The notes beneath the pieces were generated by a model. That model saw nothing but the letters and a program-made list of their open reading frames with translations. It did not search any database and was not told the origin of the DNA. Made by a program: the position numbers and the translations under genes. DNA of 6,209 nucleotides from Candidatus Effluviviaceae Genus I sp. (GTDB taxonomy: Bacteria; Joyebacterota; Joyebacteria; Joyebacterales; Joyebacteraceae), in contig VGIX01000064.1 in the NCBI GenBank assembly GCA_016867725.1, forward strand, positions 1 to 6,209, read 5' to 3'. Of this stretch, positions 1-5,259 are shown piece after piece. Positions within the stretch are counted from its first letter, which is position 1. Each line of letters begins with the position of its first letter.

Positions 1-419
1 GTCGCGCCCTCCGCCAGCGCGCGCGCCATCGCCACGGCCGTCGCGCGGTCCTTGAGCGAGGCCGTCGGGTTGCGGCTGTCGTCCTTGATGTAGAGGTTCG
101 AGAGGCCGAGGAGCCCGTCGGCGCGGTAGAGCGGGGTCCATCCGGTCCTGAGGCGCGGCAGCCGTGAGACGTCCACGGGAAGCAGAGGAAGGTAACGCCA
201 CAGCGACTCCTCGCGCGAGCGCTCGAGGTCGGCGCGCGTGAAGCCGCGGGCGACGGCGTCGTAGTCGTACCGGACGTCGAGGATGCCCTCGAGCCCGCAG
301 GCCGGACAGGTCATGCGCGCGTCGCCCGGCGCGCATTTCGCGCCGCACTTCGCGCAGACCAGTCCCGCCACGGCCGCCCCGCGCACGCCCACGCCGGCTG
401 TCCCCGTGCGGCCGCTCAC
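1..419 (-). CDS. thrC: Threonine synthase, N-terminal part (continues off the left edge)
   Basis: PLP-dependent enzyme that converts O-phosphohomoserine to threonine in the cytoplasm. The visible 139 residues open with a rubredoxin-like zinc ribbon (C22-x2-C25 and C38-x2-C41, with an extra C29). The linker is typical of the family (TGWTPLYRADGL, about 92-104), followed by the PLP motif NLYIKDDSRNPTASLKDRA, where K123 should form the Schiff base. The C-terminal two thirds lie outside the window. The chosen start is the GTG at 417-419. Its last two bases are shared with the ssnA stop (GTGA), and GGAGG lies 5 nt upstream. This gives a nonconserved 20-residue lead before the zinc ribbon; a later GTG at 369-371 would remove most of it, but the SD favours the first. 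Translation is probably coupled to ssnA. The family is clear; the substrate is less so, because fold-type II paralogues (for example diaminopropionate ammonia-lyase YgeX) act in related clusters. Confidence 0.9.
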   Translation of the reverse strand, partial: MSGRTGTAGVGVRGAAVAGLVCAKCGAKCAPGDARMTCPACGLEGILDVRYDYDAVARGFTRADLERSREESLWRYLPLLPVDVSRLPRLRTGWTPLYRADGLLGLSNLYIKDDSRNPTASLKDRATAVAMARALAEGA

Positions 420-1762
420 ATGCGCCTCCAGAGCGCGCTCGCTTGCTCCCTGCCGCGCGCGGCGACCGCCCCCGCGTCCACGGTCAGAAACTCGCGGTCG
501 CGCATCACGAACGCGCCGTTGACCATCACGCTCTCCACGCATCGCCCGCTCAGCCCGAAGAGGAGGTGCCCGTCGAAGTTCGCGCTCTCAAGCGGGGTCG
601 GCGGGTCGTAGTCCAGGACGATGAGATCGGCAAGCGCGCCGCGCTCGAGCGTGCCCACCAGGCTCCCGACCAGCCGCGACGCGATCTCGGGGTTGTTCTC
701 GATGCAGAGCCGTCGCGCCAGGTCGCGCCCCGCGCGGGGGTCGCGCGCCTCGTGCCGGTGGATGAGGTTCGCCACCTTCATCTCGTCGAACATGCTGGTC
801 GAGAACCCGTCGGTGCCCAGCCCGACGAGGATGCCCGCGTCCAGCATCGCGGGCACGCGCGCGCAGCCGACGGCGTTGTTCATGTTCGACTGCGGGTTGT
901 GAACCACCATCGTCCCGGTCGTCTTCAGGATCTCGCGCTCCCGGTCGTCCGCGTGGACGCAGTGCACGGCGATGCTCCTGGGACCCAGCACGCCCGCGGA
1001 CTCCAGCCGCTCGACGACGCGCTTCCCGCATCGCGCGAGGCTGTCGGCCTCGTCCGCCGCGTCCTCGGCGCTGTGGATGTGGCAGCCGAGGCTGTTCGCG
1101 CGCGCGATGGCGGCCGCCCGCTCGAGCGTCGCCTCCGAGAGCGTGAAGCTCGCGTGGAGACCCACGCTCGCCGCGACCATCGCGCCGTCGTCGCGCGCCC
1201 CTGCCTCGCGAGCGAACCGCTCGTTCTCGGCCAGGCCCGCATCGCGCGCGCGGTCGCCGTTTCGGTCCGACACCTCGAAGCAGAGATTCGACCGGATGCC
1301 GACGTCCGACAGCGTCTCGGCCACGATGGAGAGGCTCCCCGCGATGGCCGTCTGGCTCGCGTGGTGATCCACGATGGTCGTCGTGCCGTTCCGTATGAGG
1401 TCGATGGCGCCCACCGCGGCGGAGACGCGGACGTCGTCCTCGGTGAGCGCGCGGTCGAGCCGCCACCAGAGGTGCTCGAGCTGCTCGACGAAGTTCGCGG
1501 AGGGTTCGATCTCGGCGAGGAGCCCGCGGGCGAGGCTGCTGTAGAGGTGGGTGTGCGCGTTGATGAGCCCCGGCATCACGAGCCGCCCGGTCGCGTCCAC
1601 GCGGTCGGCCGAGCGGTTCCGCGCCGTCACCTCGTGCGCCGGGCCGACATCGGCGACGCGGTTCCCCCTGACCGCGACCGCGCCGTCCGGGGTGACGACC
1701 CCGCCGCGGCCTCCGGAGAAGACCGTACCGCCGGTAATGAGTGTGATTCGGTCCCGAGACAA
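416..1762 (-). CDS. ssnA: SsnA-type putative aminohydrolase (amidohydrolase superfamily)
   Basis: A 448-residue metal-dependent hydrolase of the ATZ/TRZ/guanine deaminase branch. By memory it aligns along its length with E. coli SsnA (about 440 aa); shared stretches include LWWRLDRAL, IVDHHAS, SNMNN, LGTDG, PTPL and VMVNG. Predicted metal and catalytic residues are all present: H70 and H72 (NAHTH), H230 and E233 (HIHSAE), H267 (AVHC) and D318 (GTDG). The family deaminates or hydrolyses cyclic C-N bonds of purine- or pyrimidine-like substrates; the true SsnA substrate is not established. In E. coli, ssnA sits in the hyuA/ygfK/xdhD region, and related clusters serve anaerobic purine breakdown. 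The start is a TTG at 1760-1762 with GAGGG 4 nt upstream, because no in-frame ATG or GTG lies nearby and residues 6-12 match the usual N-terminus. The open frame continues upstream to about 2365, but that part is antisense to the lipoprotein. It is the first gene of its operon, and threonine synthase follows with overlap. Confidence 0.9.
   Translation of the reverse strand: MSRDRITLITGGTVFSGGRGGVVTPDGAVAVRGNRVADVGPAHEVTARNRSADRVDATGRLVMPGLINAHTHLYSSLARGLLAEIEPSANFVEQLEHLWWRLDRALTEDDVRVSAAVGAIDLIRNGTTTIVDHHASQTAIAGSLSIVAETLSDVGIRSNLCFEVSDRNGDRARDAGLAENERFAREAGARDDGAMVAASVGLHASFTLSEATLERAAAIARANSLGCHIHSAEDAADEADSLARCGKRVVERLESAGVLGPRSIAVHCVHADDREREILKTTGTMVVHNPQSNMNNAVGCARVPAMLDAGILVGLGTDGFSTSMFDEMKVANLIHRHEARDPRAGRDLARRLCIENNPEIASRLVGSLVGTLERGALADLIVLDYDPPTPLESANFDGHLLFGLSGRCVESVMVNGAFVMRDREFLTVDAGAVAARGREQASALWRRM
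425..429 (-). promoter_or_regulatory. Ribosome binding site of threonine synthase
   Basis: GGAGG on the minus strand, 5 nt before the GTG at 417-419. It lies inside the last codons of ssnA and decides the threonine synthase start. With the GTGA overlap it indicates translational coupling. Confidence 0.75.
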
Positions 1763-1766
1763 GGCA

Positions 1767-1771
1767 CCCTC
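1767..1771 (-). promoter_or_regulatory. Ribosome binding site supporting the TTG start of ssnA
   Basis: GAGGG on the minus strand, 4 nt before TTG 1760-1762; the spacing is slightly short. The same bases can pair with CCTC just upstream (CCTC-GGC-GAGG), a small hairpin that could partly hide the site in the mRNA. The hairpin idea is inference. Confidence 0.45.
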
Positions 1772-1859
1772 GCCGAGGAGGCCACGCGCGGCAACACGGA
1801 CCCCGCCCGCCGCCTGGCAACCCGGACACGACCCCGGCGGGGCCTGTTCAGAACCTGTG

Positions 1860-1888
1860 AGGATACCCCCGGCGGGCGGCCCAGTCAA
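1860..1888 (-). promoter_or_regulatory. Sigma70-type promoter for ssnA-thrC
   Basis: On the minus strand, -35 TTGACT (1888-1883; 5 of 6 consensus) and -10 TATCCT (1865-1860; 4 of 6, keeping the key A2 and T6) are separated by exactly 17 bp. The expected transcript start is near 1853, giving a leader of about 90 nt before the TTG. The pair stands out in very GC-rich DNA. No transcript data are available. Confidence 0.55.
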
Positions 1889-1942
1889 CCCCTTCCCCGG
1901 CGCCCGAAGCTGCCCCGCCGGGCGAGGTGCCCGACTCATCGC

Positions 1943-1971
1943 TTGCCGCCCAACCGGGTTGTGGGCGGCAA
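1943..1971. repeat. 10-bp perfect dyad in the divergent intergenic region
   Basis: Arms TTGCCGCCCA (1943-1952) and TGGGCGGCAA (1962-1971) are perfect inverted repeats separated by 9 nt. No T-run follows on either strand, so it does not look like a terminator. Its centre is about 70 bp upstream of the ssnA -35, between two divergent genes. This suits a regulator binding site, or a leader hairpin for the plus-strand gene if transcription starts upstream. Confidence 0.5.
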
Positions 1972-2040
1972 TCTCCAGACCCCTGCGCGCCGGCCGTCGC
2001 GCAGATGGGGGACAACGACCGCAACGCTGTGACTCGTGCG

Positions 2041-2046
2041 AGGAGG
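2041..2046 (+). promoter_or_regulatory. Ribosome binding site of the PKD lipoprotein gene
   Basis: A full AGGAGG lies 5 nt before the GTG at 2052-2054. It fixes the start of the plus-strand gene and shows that the N-terminal frame is the translated one. Confidence 0.75.
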
Positions 2047-2051
2047 ATGCC

Positions 2052-2877
2052 GTGAGACGACTGCCGCTTGCGCTGATCGCGTCGCGTGCTCTGCCGTCCG
2101 GCTGCGGAGGATCGAGCTCCGGAGGCCCGACCGTCGAAGCCGACCTCACGGTGACGCCCGACCAGGGCACCGTGCTCACCGAGTTCGAGTTCGACGCCGG
2201 CGGCTCGACGGTGAGCGGCCGAGCGCTCTCGTTCAGGTGGGACTGGAACGGCGACGGCTCGTGGGACACGGACTGGTCGTCCGAGCCGGCCGCCACGCGT
2301 CGCTTCGCGCAGGGCGGGACGATCACCGTCCGCGTGCAGGTGACCGACGGGTCGGACACCGACACCCACGAAGTCTCGGTCGCCGTGGACGGGCGACGCC
2401 GCGTGGGACGGTCCGTATCTCTGCACCGCTGGGTACTCGGGGGGGAGCAGGATCTTCAAGCAGAATCCGACGACGCGGGACTTCGCCGAGAGCATTCCCG
2501 TGGTCTACAGCGCGAACATGTCCGGGCTGGATTGGGACGCCGAGGCAGGCGTGTTCTACTACGGGAGCTCGGCCGGCTCGAGCGGCGGCGACGGGCACAT
2601 CCACGTGTACTCTTCGACCGGGACCCACCTGTCGTCGTTCCCGTCCCCCCGCGGCTCGGAGACGCCTCAGGGTGTCGCGTTCGACGGGGAGAACGCGTGG
2701 GTGGTCATCGCCAACAGCGACTCGCTCTACGTGGTGGACCCGGACGACGGGGAGGTGCTGAGGGTGATCGGCGTGCCCGACCGGATCGACGGGATCGACA
2801 TCATGAACGACCACATTCTCGTGATGCTCAAGGACCTCTGGAACGTCCCGCGGGTGTTCGCAACGATCGTCCCTTAG
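2052..2877 (+). CDS. PKD-domain and propeller-repeat lipoprotein, interrupted by a frameshift
   Basis: Probably a surface or periplasmic lipoprotein of unknown function. The first frame (GTG start with a perfect SD) gives a short N-terminus, RR..LALIASRALPSGC, with a possible acylated C18. It is followed by a Gly/Ser linker and a PKD-like domain at about 28-113 (FRWDWNGDGSWDTDWSS, then TITVRVQVTD). After D113 the sense passes to the +1 frame. That frame reads DAAWDGPYLCTAGYSGG, then propeller-like segments: LDWDAEAGVFYYGSS, GVAFDGENAWVVIANSDSLYVVDPDDG and GIDIMNDHILVML, ending at TAG 2875-2877. Removing one G from GGG at 2391-2393 would give a continuous 274-residue protein. This may be a sequencing or assembly error or a recent mutation. 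The signal sequence is weak: an Arg sits in the hydrophobic core and a Pro at -3. If translation restarts downstream, GTG 2500 would yield only about 125 residues. The gene is divergent from ssnA and overlaps the hydantoinase stop. Confidence 0.75.
2391..2393 (+). other. Frameshift site in the lipoprotein gene
   Basis: Sense coding moves from the frame of GTG 2052 to the +1 frame here. Reading GG instead of GGG gives V-D-G-D-A-A-W-D-G, joining the PKD end smoothly to the propeller start. The longer G7 run at 2439-2445 is less likely, because the first frame already reads low-complexity Arg-rich sequence between 2394 and 2438 while the +1 frame reads a family-like motif. Confidence 0.7.
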
Positions 2878-4262
2878 CGCGCACCCGGCCCGCGGCACAC
2901 CCGGCCGCGCTCGACGAACGACCCGAGCTCGTGGGAGCCCACGAGCTCGCGGTCTTTCACGACCCAGTGGCCGCGGACCATCGTGGAGACCGGCCAGCCC
3001 TTCACGGCGCAGCCGTCGTACGGCGAGTAGTCCGCGTGGCCGTGAAGCGCCTCGGGAGTGATGATGACCTCGAGATCGGGGTCGAACACGATGAGGTCCG
3101 CGTCGCTCCCGGGCGAGAGCGAGCCCTTCCTCGGATGAAGGCCGAAGATCTCGGCGGGCTGCGTCGAGAGCCGGTCCACGAGCTCGTTCTCGCGGAGCTT
3201 CCCGCCGCCAACGCCGAAGTGCCACATGAGCGGCAGCAGCGTCCCGACGCCCGGAAGGCCCATGGGGATCTTCCGGAAGTCGTTCGTGCCCGCGTCCTTG
3301 TCGGCCGCCGCGAACTCGCAGTGGTCCGTCGCGACGACCTGGATGAGGCCCTCGTCCAGCGCGTCCCAGAGCGCCGCCTGGTCGCCCGCTCGGCGAAGCG
3401 GCGGACACGCGGCGTAGCGCTGGCCGTCCTTCCCCGCCAGCTTCGACTGGTCGAGCAGGAGGAACTGCGGGCAGGTCTCGGCGTAGACCTCGAGGCCGAT
3501 GTCCGACGCCTCCTCGATCGCGTCCACCGACTCCGCCGCCGACACGTGCACGATGTACACCGGCGCGCCCGCGCTGTAGGCCGCGCGCAGCACGCCCGCG
3601 ACCGCCTCGGCCTCGGCGTAGCCTGGGCGGCTCGCCGCGAAGTCGGCCGGCGACAGGCGCTTCTCCTTCGCGAGCCGCTTGACCTTGCTGTCAATGATCC
3701 ACTCGCTCTCGCAGTGCACCTCGACGAGCGCCCCGTGCTTCGACGCCAGCAGCAGCGCGTGGTAGATCTGCTCGTCGTCGCTCGCAAGCCCGCGCGCGGA
3801 GTATGCCGTGTACATCTTGAACGACGGCACCCCCGCCTCGACGAGCGCGGGGACCTCGTCGTCGTCCCGGTCGTCCCAGCGCACGAGCGCCACGTGAACG
3901 CCGTAGTCCACGTGGCAGTGCCCGTCGGCCTGCCGCCTGAGCGCGGCCAGCGACTCGAGGAGCGTCTGCTCGCGCTCCGGCGTGGCGTACGTGAGGACGG
4001 TCGTCACGCCGCCGAACGCGGCCGCGCGCGTGGTCGAGCGGAAGTCCGACGAGCGGTGGCCGCCTGCGTCCAGGCCCGCGTGCACGTGGGCGTCCACGAC
4101 GCCGGGGAGGATGAGCTTCCCGGCGACGTCGAGGACCTCGGCCCCGGGCGGCGCGACGAGGTCGCGGCCGACCTTCGCGATGCGCCCGTCCTCGACGAGG
4201 ACCGAGGCGTGGTACGAGTCGATCCCGGTGACGAGCCTGCCGCCCGTGATGAGGAGCGCCAC
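2874..4262 (-). CDS. hydA: Dihydropyrimidinase / hydantoinase (cyclic amidohydrolase)
   Basis: A cytosolic, probably zinc-dependent hydrolase that opens the ring of 5,6-dihydropyrimidines or 5-substituted hydantoins to N-carbamoyl amino acids. It has 462 residues, the usual family length. Metal ligands of the binuclear site are all visible: H59 and H61 (DAHVH), K149 for carboxylation (SFKMYTAY), H183 (VEVHCES), H239 (YIVHVSA) and D313 (ATDHCEF). Y154 matches the substrate-binding Tyr. YAETCPQFLLLD, GLPGVGT and ADYSPY resemble E. coli HyuA (phenylhydantoinase). The start is a GTG at 4260-4262, one base after the upstream hydrolase stop, with GGAGG 6 nt upstream. PreA nearby suggests dihydrouracil or dihydrothymine as substrate. 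SsnA nearby points instead to a purine-derived ring. Sequence alone cannot separate these. Its TAA overlaps the TAG of the convergent lipoprotein gene by 4 bases. Confidence 0.93.
   Translation of the reverse strand: MALLITGGRLVTGIDSYHASVLVEDGRIAKVGRDLVAPPGAEVLDVAGKLILPGVVDAHVHAGLDAGGHRSSDFRSTTRAAAFGGVTTVLTYATPEREQTLLESLAALRRQADGHCHVDYGVHVALVRWDDRDDDEVPALVEAGVPSFKMYTAYSARGLASDDEQIYHALLLASKHGALVEVHCESEWIIDSKVKRLAKEKRLSPADFAASRPGYAEAEAVAGVLRAAYSAGAPVYIVHVSAAESVDAIEEASDIGLEVYAETCPQFLLLDQSKLAGKDGQRYAACPPLRRAGDQAALWDALDEGLIQVVATDHCEFAAADKDAGTNDFRKIPMGLPGVGTLLPLMWHFGVGGGKLRENELVDRLSTQPAEIFGLHPRKGSLSPGSDADLIVFDPDLEVIITPEALHGHADYSPYDGCAVKGWPVSTMVRGHWVVKDRELVGSHELGSFVERGRVCRGPGAR
2924..2949. terminator. 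Strong hairpin inside the hydantoinase 3' end, possible terminator for the convergent lipoprotein gene
   Basis: An 11-bp perfect inverted repeat: CGAGCTCGTGG (2924-2934), loop GAGC, CCACGAGCTCG (2939-2949). On the plus strand it begins 47 nt after the TAG and is followed by CGGTCTTT, a weak T-rich tail. It lies within codons for ELVGSHEL of the hydantoinase. Its role as a terminator is inference. Confidence 0.45.
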
Positions 4263-4263
4263 G

Positions 4264-5145
4264 TCACGCCTCCACGAAGGCGGCCACCGCCCGCGCGAGT
4301 TTGCGCTCGTGACCGAGATAGGTGTGGTTCCCGCCCTCGACGGCCACGGTCTCGACCCGCGGCGACGAGGCGGCGTGCCGTTTCGCGAGCCCGAGGGCCT
4401 CTTGGACCGGTATGGTCACGGCCTCCCGCACGGTGCCGTACGCGACGAGGAGCGGCACGGTGAGCGACGCGAGCCTCCGGTAGTCGCCGCGGTCGCCGAG
4501 TCGGAACGGGAAGAGGTCGGTCGTCGCGGGGTCGCCGTAGAGCGACACGACCGTCGCCGCCGAGAGCGGCACGACGTACGCCGCCTCGGGCATGAGCGTG
4601 TCGCCCTGACCGGCCGCGACCAGCCGCCGCGCGTCGGCGACGATCTCCGCAAGCGGCCGCGCGGAGTTCTCCATGCGGATGCCCAGCATGTCGGCCGGGG
4701 AGATGAGCACGGCGCCGACGGCGCGTGGGTCGCGCCGCTCGGTCAGGTAGTGCACGACCTTGACGCACCCGAGGCTGTGGCCCTCGAAGTAGATGCCCTC
4801 ATGCCCGCGCGCCGTCAGGAAGTCGGCGGCCGCGCCGATGTCGAACACGGACTCGTCGAAGAGCTCCCACGACGCGCCGCCCAGCACGGACTCCGTCGTC
4901 TCGCCGCGGCCGCGGAGGTTCTCCGACACGAACTCGTGCCCGCGGTTGTTCACCGTGAAGAAGGAAAGCCCCTTGGCGACGACGGCCCGCCCGACGTCCG
5001 ACACGAAGCGGTTCTCGTAGAAGCTGCCCGCCATGCCGTGCACGTGGAGGACGGCGCGCCGGGTCGGGGGACCCGCCGGGGCCGCGTAGAACCCGACGAG
5101 CTCCACGCCGTCCTCGGTCTCGATGCGCACCAGTTCGCCGTTCAT
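4264..5145 (-). CDS. Alpha/beta hydrolase (serine nucleophile)
   Basis: A 293-residue protein, a full-length single alpha/beta hydrolase domain with no signal peptide, so probably cytosolic. The oxyanion-hole region is HVHGMAGSFYENRF (about 34-47). The nucleophile elbow is EGHSLG with S124. The likely catalytic His is H274 in GGNHTYLG. At the usual acid position after the sixth strand (LLVAYGTVREAV, 232-243) there is no Asp; E241 is the best candidate. GHSLGCVKVVHYL recalls the DUF1749 group, which includes fungal siderophore esterases, but I am not certain of the family. It may be an esterase or an amidase; the substrate is unknown. It is the first gene of an operon with the hydantoinase (1-nt gap), so a product or precursor of that ring-opening reaction is a reasonable guess. 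The ATG at 5143-5145 has no SD; a promoter lies right in front of it. Confidence 0.85.
   Translation of the reverse strand: MNGELVRIETEDGVELVGFYAAPAGPPTRRAVLHVHGMAGSFYENRFVSDVGRAVVAKGLSFFTVNNRGHEFVSENLRGRGETTESVLGGASWELFDESVFDIGAAADFLTARGHEGIYFEGHSLGCVKVVHYLTERRDPRAVGAVLISPADMLGIRMENSARPLAEIVADARRLVAAGQGDTLMPEAAYVVPLSAATVVSLYGDPATTDLFPFRLGDRGDYRRLASLTVPLLVAYGTVREAVTIPVQEALGLAKRHAASSPRVETVAVEGGNHTYLGHERKLARAVAAFVEA
4269..4273 (-). promoter_or_regulatory. Ribosome binding site of the hydantoinase
   Basis: GGAGG on the minus strand, 6 nt before GTG 4260-4262 and inside the last codons of the alpha/beta hydrolase gene. It fixes the GTG start and supports co-translation of the two genes. Confidence 0.7.
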
Positions 5146-5153
5146 GGAGACGG

Positions 5154-5182
5154 ATTGTAGGGCATCGGCGGGGGCGGCTCAA
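5154..5182 (-). promoter_or_regulatory. Promoter for the alpha/beta hydrolase-hydantoinase operon, predicted leaderless
   Basis: Minus-strand -35 TTGAGC (5182-5177; 4 of 6) and -10 TACAAT (5159-5154; 5 of 6) have a 17-bp spacer. Only 8 nt separate the -10 box from the ATG at 5145, so transcription should start at or within 1-2 nt of the A of the ATG. The lack of any SD in the intervening CCGTCTCC agrees with leaderless translation. Confidence 0.6.
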
Positions 5183-5191
5183 GCGCCGCGG

Positions 5192-5227
5192 AAAACGCGG
5201 GCGCCCCGCGGACCAGACGGGGCGCCC
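5192..5227 (-). terminator. Rho-independent-type terminator after preA
   Basis: A perfect 10-bp GC stem (arms GGGCGCCCCG at 5199-5208 and CGGGGCGCCC at 5218-5227, 9-nt loop) starts 32 nt after the preA stop. On the minus strand it is followed by GCG and then TTTT (5195-5192). The T-run is short, so strength is uncertain. It separates preA from the next operon's promoter. Confidence 0.6.
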
Positions 5228-5259
5228 CTCCTCACGCGCGCACTTCCTCAGGCCAACGG

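Larger units (their letters stand above)
1763..2051. other. Divergent intergenic region between ssnA and the lipoprotein gene
   Basis: 289 bases with no convincing gene; the open frames crossing it are antisense shadows. It holds the ssnA leader (about 90 nt, with a GC hairpin CCCCGCCGGGG), the ssnA promoter at 1860-1888, a 10-bp dyad at 1943-1971 and the SD of the plus-strand gene at 2041-2046. No clear plus-strand promoter was recognised. Confidence 0.7.

Noticed and set aside
1845-1860. GTTC-A-GAAC small palindrome near the ssnA transcript start
   Set aside because: Too short and without a matching known operator; it could be chance.
443-2032. 529-residue plus-strand open frame antisense to ssnA
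   Set aside because: Arg/Val/Asp/His-rich composition with no motif. It mirrors ssnA codons and arises because stops are rare in GC-rich DNA.
1763-2365. Extension of ssnA upstream to 2365
   Set aside because: The added 200 residues have no family similarity, cross the promoter and dyad, and are antisense to the lipoprotein gene.
2500-2877. Independent 125-residue gene starting at GTG 2500
   Set aside because: Clear same-frame coding sense (DAAWDGPYLCTAGYSGG) lies upstream of 2500 and no good SD precedes it. It is better seen as the 3' part of the frameshifted lipoprotein.
1551-4463. 970-residue plus-strand open frame
   Set aside because: Only its 2052-2393 part is real (PKD domain). The rest is antisense to ssnA, hydA and the hydrolase, and is low-complexity Arg-rich.
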